Positions 35,885 to 46,300 of a DNA stretch of 64,000 nucleotides are shown here, one piece after another. Source of the stretch: Anaerostipes hadrus ATCC 29173 = JCM 17467 (GTDB lineage: Bacteria; Bacillota; Clostridia; Lachnospirales; Lachnospiraceae). The stretch's first letter is position 1. Each line of letters begins with the position of its first letter. The stretch spans positions 2,239,001-2,303,000 of the forward strand of contig NZ_AP028031.1 in the NCBI RefSeq assembly GCF_030296915.1, written 5' to 3'. Made by a program: the position numbers and the translations under genes. The notes below the pieces were generated by a model. It ran no database searches, had not been told where the DNA came from, and saw only the letters and a list, made by a program, of their open reading frames with translations.

Positions 35885-36802
35885 TTATTTGTCTTTTTCC
35901 AGATCGTATGGTGTCACCTGATATACATAATAATTCAGCCAGTTATAATACATAGCATTTGCATGACATCTCCATGACTTCACTGGTTTCTTCGTTGGAT
36001 CATCATCTTTGTAATAATTCTTTGGTATATCTGGATTCAGTCCTCGTTTTACATCCCTTACATATTCATAATGCAGTGACATCACATCATATTCTGGATG
36101 TCCTGTGACAAATACCTGACTTCCTGTGGAATTCAAAATAATGTATGGTCCTGTCTCATCTGATTCTGCTACGATCGTTAATTCTTTATTCTTGCGGATG
36201 GCTTCTCCGTCAACTCCTGTATTTCTAGAGTGTGGCACGTAGAACTTATCATCAAATCCTCGAATAATAGGAAGTTTATTATGTAATGGATGGTGTTCAT
36301 AAACACCTGAAATCTTCTTATTCAAGATATGTTTCTTGATTCCATAGTGATAATAAAGTCCTGCTTGTGCTGCCCAGCAGATATGCAAAGTTGATGTAAC
36401 ATGTGTTTTGGACCATTCCATGATCTCAACAACTTCATCCCAGTAATCAACCTCTTCAAATTCTTTTAACTCTACTGGTGCTCCTGTAATGATCAGTCCG
36501 TCAAAACGTTTGTCTTTGATCTCTGAGAAATAATTATAAAATTTCTCCATGTGTGACTCTGATACATGAGTCGGAACATAAGATTCTGTCTGTAAAAATG
36601 TAATATCTAACTGTAATGGTGTATTTGATAAACTTCTCAGCAAATGAAGTTCTGTGTCTAATTTGTTTGGCATCAGATTTAAAATTGCAATCTTTAAAGG
36701 CCTGATATCCTGTGTACATGCCCTTTCTTTATCCATCACAAATACATTCTCTTCTTCTAAGACTGCCTTCGCCGGCAGATCGTTATCTATTCGAATTGGC
36801 AT
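35885..36802 (-). CDS. metA: homoserine O-acyltransferase (MetA family)
   Basis: First step of methionine synthesis from homoserine. 305 residues, standard MetA length. The catalytic Cys is in TLHICWAAQAG and the His in VTGHPEYD; SRNTGVDGE is also family-typical. Whether it uses succinyl- or acetyl-CoA depends on one active-site position I cannot assign safely by eye; many Firmicute MetA proteins use acetyl-CoA. Promoter at 36873-36901, leader with a short hairpin, no SAM riboswitch or T-box visible. Confidence 0.93.
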   Translation of the reverse strand: MPIRIDNDLPAKAVLEEENVFVMDKERACTQDIRPLKIAILNLMPNKLDTELHLLRSLSNTPLQLDITFLQTESYVPTHVSESHMEKFYNYFSEIKDKRFDGLIITGAPVELKEFEEVDYWDEVVEIMEWSKTHVTSTLHICWAAQAGLYYHYGIKKHILNKKISGVYEHHPLHNKLPIIRGFDDKFYVPHSRNTGVDGEAIRKNKELTIVAESDETGPYIILNSTGSQVFVTGHPEYDVMSLHYEYVRDVKRGLNPDIPKNYYKDDDPTKKPVKSWRCHANAMYYNWLNYYVYQVTPYDLEKDK

Positions 36803-36844
36803 TTTATCAAATCTCCTTCTCTCTTTTTTCGATTGCTTTTTAAG

Positions 36845-36866
36845 CTGACAGCATTTTTCCTGTCAG
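36845..36866 (-). promoter_or_regulatory. 5'-leader hairpin of metA
   Basis: CTGACAG pairs with CTGTCAG (36866-36860 with 36851-36845) right after the predicted transcription start. It may stabilise the mRNA 5' end or mark an operator. Confidence 0.45.
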
Positions 36867-36872
36867 ATATTT

Positions 36873-36901
36873 ATTATAAAACTCTTGCATTTTTTATGCA
36901 A
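36873..36901 (-). promoter_or_regulatory. metA promoter
   Basis: TTGCAT (36901-36896), 17 bp, perfect TATAAT (36878-36873). The -35 also forms the first arm of a 6-bp inverted repeat (TTGCAT...ATGCAA). Confidence 0.7.
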
Positions 36902-36911
36902 TCTATATTTA

Positions 36912-38867
36912 TCATCGTCCGATCAGATTAAGGAAATCTTCTTCGCTCAGTATTGGAATGTTTAATTCCATCGCTTTCTTATTCTTTGATGACTGCGACA
37001 TTTTATCATTGTTGATCAGATAGTCTGTTTTCTTTGACACTGATCCTGTGACCTTGCCTCCCATCTGTTCAATCTCTTCCTTTAGTTGTTTTCTGTTATC
37101 GAAATGATCAAGTGATCCTGTCACAACAAATGTTTTTCCTTCTAAGATCTGTTCTGTCTTACTTTCTTCTTTCTTCTCAAACTGCACATATTGTAACAGT
37201 TGTTCTAAGATCTTCTGATTATGTGGTGTATGAAAATATGATACCATAGCTTCTGCGATCATCGGTCCAATCTGATCGATCGCAATAAAATCCTCTGCAT
37301 CGGCTTCTCTGATCGCATTGAAATCTTCTTTAAAATGTTTGCAGATCAATTTTGCATTGGAAAGTCCTACATTCGGAATTCCCAGACTATAAATAAAGTT
37401 TGCCAATGCAGGCTGTTTGGAATCATTGATCGCATTGATCAGATTTTGGTAGGATTTTTCTCCAAATCCTTCTAATTCCAGAATCTCTTCTTTGTGATCT
37501 TTTAAAGTGAAGAGGTCATAAATTTCATTTAATAGTCCAACATCGATCATCTTCTGTAATGTTGCTTCGGATAGTCCATCAACATTCATTGCATCTCTTG
37601 ATACAAAATGCGAGAATGATTTGATCTTCTTTGCACTGCAAAATTCGTTGGTGCAGACTAGGGTTCTGATTCCATTTTCATCTTCGATCTTTGTCTCACC
37701 ACCGCATGCAGGACAAGTATGCGGAATCTCTATATTGCCGCTCTTTGTTTTATTCTCTGCAAGCTGTGGAATGATCATATTAGCTTTGTATACAACGACC
37801 TCATCGCCGATTCCTAACTGCAATTCTTCCATCACACTAATGTTGTGGAGACTGGCTCTGCTGACAGTCGTTCCTTCTAATTCTACTGGTTCAAAAATTG
37901 CCACTGGATTGATCAGTCCAGTTCTTGATGGGCTCCATTCAATCTCAGTTAATGTTGTCTCCGCTGTCTCATCTGCCCATTTAAATGCGATGGAATCTCT
38001 TGGGAATTTGGCTGTTCTTCCAAGACTTTTTCCATATGCAAGATCATCATAGACTAATACCAGTCCATCTGATGGCAGATCAAATTGTTCGATCTTCTTT
38101 GAGAATTCCTCAATCTCATCTCGGATCGTATCTTCTGTGACTCTGATATGTTCTACCACATCAAATCCAAGACTTGCTGCCCAGTCTAATTTCTTCTCGA
38201 AGGAATTATCAAAATCCATACCTTCAACATCACTGACACTGAACGCATAGAAATGAACGTGGCGTTTGGCTGTGATCTCATTGTTTAACTGTCTGACGGA
38301 ACCACTGCATAAGTTTCTTGGGTTCTTATACTGACTGTCAACATCTTCGATTTCTTCGTTCATCTTATAGAAATCTGAATATGGAATGATCGCTTCTCCA
38401 CGAATGACCAATGTTCCCTGATATGCAATGTGTCTTGGAACATTTTCAAAAACCCTTGCGTTGTTTGTTACAACTTCTCCGACTTCCCCATTTCCACGGG
38501 TCACGGCTTTGATGAGTTCTCCATGTTCATAGGTCAGAACGATCGTTAAACCATCGAGTTTCCATGACAGGATTCCTTCCTGGCCGTTCAGCCATGCTGC
38601 CAGCTGATCTGGCTCCTTTGTCTTGTCTAATGATAACATCGGAGATGGATGTGCTTCTTTTTCCAATGCTGTCATCAATTCATACCCTACATGGATCGTT
38701 GGACTGTTTGATAAAACAGTGTTCGTCTTTTTCTCTAGTTCTAAAAGTTCATCATACATCTTATCGTATTCGAGGTTGCTCAGAACTTCTTTATTCTGCT
38801 GGTAATAAGCTTTCCCTGCTTCATTTAGTGTATGAATGAGTTCTTTCATTCTGTCTAAATCATTCAC
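36912..38867 (-). CDS. ligA: NAD-dependent DNA ligase
   Basis: 651 residues. Adenylation domain with the lysine motif SWKLDGLT, an OB fold, a zinc finger (CPACGG and CTNEFC), helix-hairpin-helix repeats and a C-terminal BRCT domain (GKTFVVTGSLDHFDNR). The start is a GTG at 38867 with AAGGAG 6-7 nt before it, overlapping rluB by 8 nt. Last gene of the ispF-ligA operon. Confidence 0.95.
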   Translation of the reverse strand: MNDLDRMKELIHTLNEAGKAYYQQNKEVLSNLEYDKMYDELLELEKKTNTVLSNSPTIHVGYELMTALEKEAHPSPMLSLDKTKEPDQLAAWLNGQEGILSWKLDGLTIVLTYEHGELIKAVTRGNGEVGEVVTNNARVFENVPRHIAYQGTLVIRGEAIIPYSDFYKMNEEIEDVDSQYKNPRNLCSGSVRQLNNEITAKRHVHFYAFSVSDVEGMDFDNSFEKKLDWAASLGFDVVEHIRVTEDTIRDEIEEFSKKIEQFDLPSDGLVLVYDDLAYGKSLGRTAKFPRDSIAFKWADETAETTLTEIEWSPSRTGLINPVAIFEPVELEGTTVSRASLHNISVMEELQLGIGDEVVVYKANMIIPQLAENKTKSGNIEIPHTCPACGGETKIEDENGIRTLVCTNEFCSAKKIKSFSHFVSRDAMNVDGLSEATLQKMIDVGLLNEIYDLFTLKDHKEEILELEGFGEKSYQNLINAINDSKQPALANFIYSLGIPNVGLSNAKLICKHFKEDFNAIREADAEDFIAIDQIGPMIAEAMVSYFHTPHNQKILEQLLQYVQFEKKEESKTEQILEGKTFVVTGSLDHFDNRKQLKEEIEQMGGKVTGSVSKKTDYLINNDKMSQSSKNKKAMELNIPILSEEDFLNLIGR

Positions 38868-39594
38868 TTTTTAGCTCCTTCTTTAACTCTCGTAATTCAT
38901 CCGGAGTTAATTTTCGATATCTTCCTTCTTTCAGATCGCCGAGTTTAATGTTCATAACACGGACTCTCTTAAGTTTTGTCACACGGTATCCAAAGTGTTC
39001 ACACATTCTTCGAATCTGCCGGTTTAATCCCTGTGTCAAGATGATCCTGAACTCGTTTGGTCCTTCTTTTATAACTTTGCATCTTCTTGTTACTGCATTA
39101 ATCTCATCTAATGGTACTGGATTCCTCATATCATGAATGAATTCATTCGTAATTCGTTTATTCACTGTTACTTCGTATTCTTTTTCATGATAATTTCTTG
39201 CTTTCATGATCTGATTGGCTGCTTCACCATCATTGGTAAGCAGTATCAATCCTTGAGAATCCTTATCTAATCGTCCTACAGGATAGATCCTTGTTGGATA
39301 GTTAATATAGTCGATAATATTATCTTTCTCTTCTTTGCTTGCTGTGCATACGATTCCTCTTGGCTTATGAAAAGCCAGAAAGATCAGATCTTCCTGAATC
39401 TTTACCGGCTTTCCATCAAATGTCACGCTCTGCCCCGGAAGTACTTTAGTTCCGCTTACTGCAACTTCTCCATCGACTTCGACTCTGCCTTCCTCGACAT
39501 AAGTATCCGCCTGTCTTCTGGAGCAGATTCCTGCCTGACTTAAATATTTATTTATACGCACTGCATCTTCTGTTTTACGTTTTGTCTCTTGCAT
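38860..39594 (-). CDS. rluB: RsuA/RluB-family rRNA pseudouridine synthase
   Basis: 244 residues: an S4 RNA-binding domain (RINKYLSQAGICSRRQAD) and a pseudouridine synthase domain with catalytic Asp in YPVGRLDKDSQGL. RluB modifies 23S rRNA; RsuA/RluE/RluF relatives have similar sequences, so the target is by best guess. The ATG at 39594 has AAAGG before it; the in-frame GTG at 39609 is less likely. Its start overlaps the MBL gene's stop codon region. Confidence 0.88.
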   Translation of the reverse strand: MQETKRKTEDAVRINKYLSQAGICSRRQADTYVEEGRVEVDGEVAVSGTKVLPGQSVTFDGKPVKIQEDLIFLAFHKPRGIVCTASKEEKDNIIDYINYPTRIYPVGRLDKDSQGLILLTNDGEAANQIMKARNYHEKEYEVTVNKRITNEFIHDMRNPVPLDEINAVTRRCKVIKEGPNEFRIILTQGLNRQIRRMCEHFGYRVTKLKRVRVMNIKLGDLKEGRYRKLTPDELRELKKELKSE

Positions 39595-39596
39595 TG

Positions 39597-41186
39597 TTAC
39601 CTTTCCCACTTGTCACAAAGGGCGATGATCTGGTCAGCAAATTTGCCCAGGTCTTTGTTCGTTCCACCCTCATTGTGCTCAATTACAGATTTCAAACGCT
39701 CGCTGGCTGTAAGAAGTCTGATATAAGCACTGCTCTGTTTTGGTTTCTTCTGGATGCGTTCTCTTGATCCCCATTCAGTCCATTCGCCTGTAATAAGGTC
39801 AAACACATCTCCGCTGTATGGTGCTCTGACTTTGAATTTGTATTCATCTTTTAAGCATGATGTAAATGCTTCACAGACCGCATCTTCTCCATGAACTACA
39901 AATACTTCTTCTGGTTTCTTCTCGAAACTATTGACCCATTTTAATAACCCGTTCTTGTCTGCATGTCCGCTTAAACCTTCTAATTGTACGATATCTGCTG
40001 CCACTTTGATTACCTCACCAAACAGTTTTACTTCTTTGGCTCCTTCGATCAGTGATCTTCCCAGAGTTCCATATGCCTGATATCCTACAAATATGATCGT
40101 ATTCTCTGATCTCCACAGGTTATGTTTTAAATGGTGTCTGATTCGTCCAGCTTCACACATTCCGGATGCTGAAATGATCACCATCGGTTCTGTTTCAAAG
40201 TTGATCTCCTTTGATTCTTCTGTCGTAATGGATAAATGAAGATTGGAAAATGTGATCGGATTAATTCCTTGTTTCACTAATTCCATAGCTTCCTCATCAT
40301 ATGTTTCATCGATATTCATATTAAAGATCTTCGTTGCTTCCACTGCCAATGGACTGTCTACAACAACTTTGAAATCTCCATGATTCTTGATCCTATCTTC
40401 AGCCTTGATCTGACGGATATAATATAACAGTTCCTGTGTTCTTCCAACTGCAAATGATGGGATCACAACATTCCCGCCTCGATCAAAGGTCCTCTGGATC
40501 ACATCGGTCAATTCTGTCACATAATCCTGATGTTTTCCATGATAACGGTCACCATACGTAGATTCCATAATAACATAATCTGCTTCTCTCGTATAGCTCG
40601 GATCTTTGATCAATGGCTGGTTAAAGTTTCCGATATCTCCAGAGAATACCAGTTTCTTTTCTACATCTGCTTCTCTTAACCACACTTCAATGCTGGAAGA
40701 TCCTAACAGATGTCCGATATCTGTAAATTTGATCGTAATGCCGTCAGCAACTTCAATCTGTCCGCCATATGGGCATGGCACAAAATACTGCATGACATTG
40801 ATCGCATCATCCATCGTATAGATCGGTACAACTTCTGGTTTTCCAGATCGCCTTGCTTTCCTGTTCTTCCACTCCGCTTCAAATTCCTGAATGTGTGCAC
40901 TGTCTTGCAACATGATCTCACATAGATCGGTTGTTGCTCTTGTCGCATAGATCTTTCCTCTGAACCCTTTTGCATACAACAGCGGGATCAGCCCTGAATG
41001 ATCGATATGTGCATGTGTCAGCAGGATAAAATCAAGATTCCCTGCATTCACTGGAAGATCAACATTCTCGTATACATTTAACCCTTGTTCCATTCCATAG
41101 TCAACAATAAATCTTTTGCCGCAAGCTTCCACATAATGGCAACTTCCGGTCACTTCATGATCCGCTCCGATAAACATTAACTTCAT
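39597..41186 (-). CDS. MBL-fold beta-CASP ribonuclease-like protein
   Basis: 529 residues. The metal-binding HxHxDH motif is LLTHAHIDHSG; further metal ligands are in DIGHLLGSSS and FSGDIGNF. The beta-CASP region (YVIMESTYGDRYH, VVIPSFAVGRTQELLYYI, VVDSPLAV) and the C-terminal SGHADK motif point to the CPSF-73/YSH1-like group, which processes RNA. Distinct from the RNase J group. Starts 3 nt after the GNAT gene with GAGGAGG before the ATG. Confidence 0.88.
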   Translation of the reverse strand: MKLMFIGADHEVTGSCHYVEACGKRFIVDYGMEQGLNVYENVDLPVNAGNLDFILLTHAHIDHSGLIPLLYAKGFRGKIYATRATTDLCEIMLQDSAHIQEFEAEWKNRKARRSGKPEVVPIYTMDDAINVMQYFVPCPYGGQIEVADGITIKFTDIGHLLGSSSIEVWLREADVEKKLVFSGDIGNFNQPLIKDPSYTREADYVIMESTYGDRYHGKHQDYVTELTDVIQRTFDRGGNVVIPSFAVGRTQELLYYIRQIKAEDRIKNHGDFKVVVDSPLAVEATKIFNMNIDETYDEEAMELVKQGINPITFSNLHLSITTEESKEINFETEPMVIISASGMCEAGRIRHHLKHNLWRSENTIIFVGYQAYGTLGRSLIEGAKEVKLFGEVIKVAADIVQLEGLSGHADKNGLLKWVNSFEKKPEEVFVVHGEDAVCEAFTSCLKDEYKFKVRAPYSGDVFDLITGEWTEWGSRERIQKKPKQSSAYIRLLTASERLKSVIEHNEGGTNKDLGKFADQIIALCDKWER

Positions 41187-41189
41187 GGC

Positions 41190-42350
41190 TTATACCTCCT
41201 CTGAAATATAGATTGGGCCAGCCGGCACGATATCTTTTAGATACTCATGCTCTTTTAATATCTGTCCTGCATCGTAGTCAAAAAACACCTGTGTCAGCTC
41301 GTCGATTGAAATTTCATCTTTCCATCCCTGTGCCTCCGTTGTGTGTATGTCTAATGTCTCATCTTGTGGTATGTCTGCACGTTGAATGGATATCTTATGA
41401 TTCAGACATTGAAACTGGAATACTCCATTCTGATCCTTGATATATGGATCTTTCACCAATATCCTGAATGTAAAATCATTCTTTCCTTGCAAGATATCTC
41501 CCCAAGCAGTAAGGTTCGTGATCCTTGCCATGATCTTTGGTACTTTTTTGCTTTGTATAAAATCCTTTCCTGTTGAATTTTCCTTGAATAAATTCCCTTC
41601 TGTGATATAAATCTTCTTACCTTGGTGTCGTTGTTTGATCTGGTTAAGCATATGTTCTGGCTCTAAAGAATACGCCCATCGGATATATACTTCATCTTCT
41701 TCAAAACTTTCTGCAAATACGCCTTGTAACAGATCGTCTTCATAATAAGCTAAGAGGCTTCCATCTCCACTCTGGCTTTCTTTTTCCAGTCGTCTCAGGT
41801 ATGGTTCATCCGGAACTGTATATATCTTGTATTGTTCCATAAACCGCTCTAAAAAATTCTGGATCGTCTGATAATCTTCTGCCATTATATGAACGATCTT
41901 ATGATTTCTATCCGTTGTATCATCTGTATATAAAATGTTATGATCATCGATCATTGTTTCTTCCCAGTCCATCACAAATCGAAACTGGAATGGTTCATAA
42001 TATGCTTTATTCGCAGGCATCAGATACGTAAATGGCTGTTGCTGCTCATGCATATCATTGAAACACTTCTTAAGCATCTCTGCCATGATGCCTCTTCTTC
42101 TATATTCCTTCCACACCGCAACTGCTACAATATAATTTAATGTATATGTCTTCTTTCCTGCTCTTATGTGGTATGGATTTAAATGGATCATTCCTAAGAT
42201 CTTGTTGTCTTCTTCTGCCAGTATCACTTGATTCGTTGCATATATCTCTTCAAAATAATACTGTGCAAACGGCTCTGGATCTTCAAAAATCTCCTGATAC
42301 ATGTCATATACTGGCTGTTTGTCTTTGTTTTTCTGATAAACGATCTCCAT
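41190..42350 (-). CDS. Eis-like GNAT N-acetyltransferase
   Basis: 386 residues, with an N-terminal GNAT domain (YIVAVAVWKEYRRRGIMAEMLKKC, the CoA-binding V/RxxGxG/A stretch), a second GNAT-like domain, and a C-terminal sterol-carrier-like domain ending in FFDYDAGQIL. This three-part layout matches the Eis family, known in mycobacteria to acetylate aminoglycosides and lysines. Substrate here unknown. The ATG at 42350 follows AAAGGA; an in-frame ATG at 42404 would overlap ispF by 38 nt. Confidence 0.82.
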   Translation of the reverse strand: MEIVYQKNKDKQPVYDMYQEIFEDPEPFAQYYFEEIYATNQVILAEEDNKILGMIHLNPYHIRAGKKTYTLNYIVAVAVWKEYRRRGIMAEMLKKCFNDMHEQQQPFTYLMPANKAYYEPFQFRFVMDWEETMIDDHNILYTDDTTDRNHKIVHIMAEDYQTIQNFLERFMEQYKIYTVPDEPYLRRLEKESQSGDGSLLAYYEDDLLQGVFAESFEEDEVYIRWAYSLEPEHMLNQIKQRHQGKKIYITEGNLFKENSTGKDFIQSKKVPKIMARITNLTAWGDILQGKNDFTFRILVKDPYIKDQNGVFQFQCLNHKISIQRADIPQDETLDIHTTEAQGWKDEISIDELTQVFFDYDAGQILKEHEYLKDIVPAGPIYISEEV

Positions 42351-42366
42351 GCTATTTCCTTTATTC

Positions 42367-42843
42367 TTATTTTGTTTCATTAAGCAGACACACTGCCTGT
42401 GCACTGATCCCGAGTCCCTCTCCTGTGAATCCTAAATGTTCTTCTGTCGTTGCTTTGACATTCACCTGATCTGGATCTACTTTGAGGGTCTTACTGATAT
42501 TTTCTTTCATTGTTGGAATATAATTTAATAACTTTGGTCTCTGTGCAATGACTGTCGCATCCACATTTCCAATCTCGTATCCTTTTTCCTCGATCAATCT
42601 TACAACTTCTGCTAACAACTTCATGCTGTCTGCATTATGATATGCAGGGTCTGTGTCTGGAAAATGCTTTCCGATATCTCCTAATGCTGCTGCCCCAAGG
42701 ATCGCATCTGTGATCGCATGCAGCAGAACATCAGCATCTGAGTGTCCTAATAATCCTTTCTCATATGGTATATTTACTCCGCCTAAGATCAAGTCTCTTC
42801 CTTCTACTAACTGATGGACATCATATCCCATTCCTACACGCAT
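42367..42843 (-). CDS. ispF: 2-C-methyl-D-erythritol 2,4-cyclodiphosphate synthase
   Basis: MEP pathway enzyme forming MEcPP. 158 residues. Metal ligands in GYDVHQL, and [33 protein letters not shown] matches the signature, as does AQRPKL. First gene of the operon running to ligA; a TATAAT with an extended TGT lies at 42875-42870. Confidence 0.96.
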   Translation of the reverse strand: MRVGMGYDVHQLVEGRDLILGGVNIPYEKGLLGHSDADVLLHAITDAILGAAALGDIGKHFPDTDPAYHNADSMKLLAEVVRLIEEKGYEIGNVDATVIAQRPKLLNYIPTMKENISKTLKVDPDQVNVKATTEEHLGFTGEGLGISAQAVCLLNETK

Positions 42844-42915
42844 ATTCTTGCTCTCCTTTTTTTGTTTTTATTATAACATGATTTCACTCTTTTATCATGA
42901 TTTTTAGCAGAAAAA

Positions 42916-42942
42916 AAGACATATTCATATCGAATATGTCTT
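42916..42942 (-). terminator. intrinsic terminator of the tRNA unit
   Basis: An 11-bp stem (42916-42926 with 42932-42942) followed on the minus strand by a T run, 8 bp after the tRNA-Met 3' end. Confidence 0.8.
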
Positions 42943-42949
42943 CCGAAAG

Positions 42950-43023
42950 TAGCGATGAGCAGATTCGAACTGCTGACACTACGGGTATGAACCGTATGCT
43001 CTAGCCAACTGAGCTACATCGCC
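42950..43023 (-). tRNA. tRNA-Met (anticodon CAT), elongator type
   Basis: 74 nt folding into a full cloverleaf: acceptor GGCGATG with CATCGCT (G-U at the first pair), D arm GCTC/GAGC, anticodon stem TACGG/CCGTA with loop TTCATAC, T loop TTCGAAT. The anticodon stem lacks the three G-C pairs of initiators, so this is elongator Met. CCA is not encoded. Confidence 0.93.
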
Positions 43024-43060
43024 ATATGTTATGAAATTCATCCATGTAGTTCATGGATAG

Positions 43061-43133
43061 TGGGACCAATAGGACTCGAACCTATGACCCTCTGCTTGTA
43101 AGGCAGATGCTCTCCCAGCTGAGCTATGATCCC
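43061..43133 (-). tRNA. tRNA-Val (anticodon TAC)
   Basis: 73 nt: acceptor GGGATCA with TGGTCCC, D arm GCTC/GAGC, anticodon stem TCTGC/GCAGA with loop CTTACAA, T arm ATAGG/CCTAT. CCA is not encoded. It precedes tRNA-Met by 37 nt in the same transcript. Confidence 0.94.
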
Positions 43134-43171
43134 TTGTGTCTCTCAAGCTCTCTTGCCTGACGACAAAATAT

Positions 43172-43200
43172 AATATACTCTTATTTTCGATGAATGTCAA
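43172..43200 (-). promoter_or_regulatory. tRNA operon promoter
   Basis: TTGACA (43200-43195), 17 bp, TATATT (43177-43172), about 35 nt before tRNA-Val. Confidence 0.7.
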
Positions 43201-43242
43201 CACTTTTTTTAATTTTTTTTTGATATTTTTATTTTATAGATA

Positions 43243-43278
43243 GAAACCACGTAAAAAATGGCTTATTTACGTGGTTTC
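43243..43278 (-). terminator. intrinsic terminator of the pilus/adhesin operon
   Basis: A 13-bp stem (43243-43255 with 43266-43278), 33 bp after the adhesin stop codon, in a T-rich minus-strand context. Confidence 0.75.
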
Positions 43279-43311
43279 TTCATAATTTATTTTTTTATAT
43301 TTTTTCGGATT

Positions 43312-46300
43312 TTATCGAAATTTTCTATGCAATAAAAATAATCCTCCTAAAATCAGAATGATTCCTCCTATGAATGAAAGCTCATCTGTCCGTCCACCTG
43401 TCTTTGGAAGATTCAATATAGAATCATTCGTAACATTGTACGTCAGATGATAGAAGTAATAATCATTTCCCTGTTTGATCGCTTTACTTGTATCCACATT
43501 CTGTTTATCTACCTCTGCCTGTGACATCGTCATTGGCAGTGTAACGATGATTGGTTCTTTTAACAGATTCTTTCCAACCGCTGTCTTTGTCTCTGTGATC
43601 GTATAAGTATCAGGGAGCAGTCCATCAAAAGTGACTTCTCCAGCAGAATCTGTTTTGGCCTTCGCTACTTCTGCTCCATCAGATGATGTGATCACAAATT
43701 CGATATCTCTTAATGATTTCCCCTTAGAATCTTTCTTGATAAGTTTTACAGATCCTTGGATCATCTGATTCATAAACTTCGCTCCACCTGTCAATTGTGC
43801 TTTAGCTGTCGTTCCAGTTGGTCCAATATCGAACGTCACAGTTTCTTTCTCCTGATCGATCGTTGCATTGCTGCTGTTGCTCGTAATATTGAGTAATTTG
43901 AAATACTTGATCATACCTCCTTCATTACACGTATAAGTGCCATATTCCAGATCATCAAACGTCACAGACAGTTCGATCAGATCTCCCGGATGATCTTTCA
44001 TCTGTTTTTCAACCTCTGCCTTTGTGAATTTGACTTTCTTCTCATAACTGTGTTTCTTTCCATAGACATCGGTTCCAGTCAGTGTAAATATAAAAGTCGG
44101 ATCCCCAACATCCATATTCAGATTACCTGGGTCCAATGCTTTTGTGATCGTAATGCTTCCTTTCGGCCCTGTACGGTCATGTGTGTTTGTGATTACTGTA
44201 AGATCCTGATCATTTTCATCCGTATCATAGGTTGGTCTGTATCCGATCTCAGATTCTCCCGTGATCAATCCTTCTTCGACTTCTTTCCATGTATAATTGA
44301 CTTTTTTACCATTGACTTTCACAGGAAGTACCTTACTGGACGCTTTCCAGTTATTCTTCGCACTGAGCATCAATGTTTCTTCCACTTTACCATCAGCCAA
44401 CAGATTAACTAAGACAGACTTTGGGCGTATGCCATCTTTATTCCCATGATCATTCCATACCTTTTTAACCTTTTTCTTCGTCGTATCTGGTGTATGCGTA
44501 TTCGTGATCATGATATTCTTCGTTGTTGTACCATCATCATCTATTGTCTCATTTGTCTCGTAAGTATCGACATATCCTGTTTTTGCATTACCTGTCAGCT
44601 TATCATAGACTTCTTCTTTCACTTCATACTCAAATGGTTCGCCAGCTTTGTCATACTTATCGAGGCAATGATACGTTACATCATCTGACCAGTTATTTGT
44701 TTCGTCTAATGTAATAGCATTCTTGTATTTCTCACCATTTCTATATAATTGAGCTTTGATCGATATCGGTCTCAGATCATCTCCATTGTCACCATCTTCC
44801 CAAACCTTTTGTACATTGATATCGACATATTCTGGATTTTCATGGAAGTTCGTAAACGAAATTACATACATCGCATCATTCCAGTGTGTACTCGTCAAAG
44901 TATAACCTTCGGGAACATCTTCACGAAACTCCCACTTTTCACGATCATCCTTCTTGATATCCGTAAACATTGTCCAGTTATTATCTTTTGTCAGTGTATA
45001 CACCTTTACTTCTTTTGTTGTCTTATGTGTTGCCTTGATCGTAACAACATCTGGACGGATCTTTGCTGCATTGTCATGATCATCCCATATCTTCTTCAAT
45101 GCAATATAATCCAGTTTCTGGTTGACTAAAGTATCTGAATCATGCACATATGTTGTTGTATCATTATCCGTATTATTCTCGGCTTTTACATCATGAATAA
45201 GATTTTCTTTCGTATCATTGATCACTTTACCCTTAAATGTTAATGTCTTGTCCGATTTCTCATATCCATCTGGTGCGTAGATTTCTTCTACCTCATACAT
45301 ATCACTGTCTGTTCCATCCTTTGCATAGATATCGGTCGGCAATCCAATAAATTCCAGATATTCAAACTGATCATCCTGTGATGTAGTGGTGGCGATCGTA
45401 TCACCCTTCTTAAAGATATTTTCTCCTTTGCTATTAACGATATCTGTTTTCGCTTTTAAGGCAAATATGGCTCCCGCCAGCTTGTTTCCGTCTTGATCGG
45501 TCTTGATCAGATGGATGCCGTATTTTTGCAGAGTATCATTAGCTTTGACATGAATACTTGCTTTCTTTGCAACCTTTAAGGCAATATCTTCCTCTTCTGG
45601 ATCCAGAACCTCTACCGTAGTCTTGATCGTTTTCTCTGGCAGATCTTTATACGATCCTTGGTTGTTAAAACTGATATTGATCTCGTATTTTCCTGATTTT
45701 TCTGCATATGTCGGTGTAAATGCCACATCTTTATCCGTCACTTCCACATCTTCTGCTCCATCGTCATCATAAAGGATTCTCCAGCTAAAGTCCTCTGCCT
45801 TGAATTTATCACCTTTTAAGAACCTGTTCTTTGGCATGGCAACGATCTTTAACGGATGTTCCTCGATAAACTTATCTTCTTCGATCTTTAATATCTGATC
45901 CATGACATATGTTGTCTTAAGAACTGGATTTCCATAGAACATCTGGCTGACATCTTCTACATTGGAGGTGTTGAAAGATGAAAGATCGAGTGTTTTGATG
46001 GAATCCATGGCATAAAACATCTGACTCATATCCACGACTGCGGATGTATCAATATTTTTAAAATTGATCTCTGTGAGATTCCTGCAATTTTTAAACATTT
46101 TAGATGATATTGCATTCATGTAGATGACCTGTCCGGCTCTTTGACTTGAGATATAACAATCTCCATCATCGTTCCAAAGCACAATACTGCCATCTTTATT
46201 CTGAGAAACATCCGTTGTCACAGCTCCTTCTGGTGCACTCTTCCACGTGAAAGTCACAGATTCCGCATCCTTGATCTTCTGGTTCAATTTTTCGCCTTTT

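Noticed and set aside
36803..36911. SAM riboswitch or T-box upstream of metA
   Set aside because: The leader is only about 60 nt with one 7-bp hairpin; no room for either structure.
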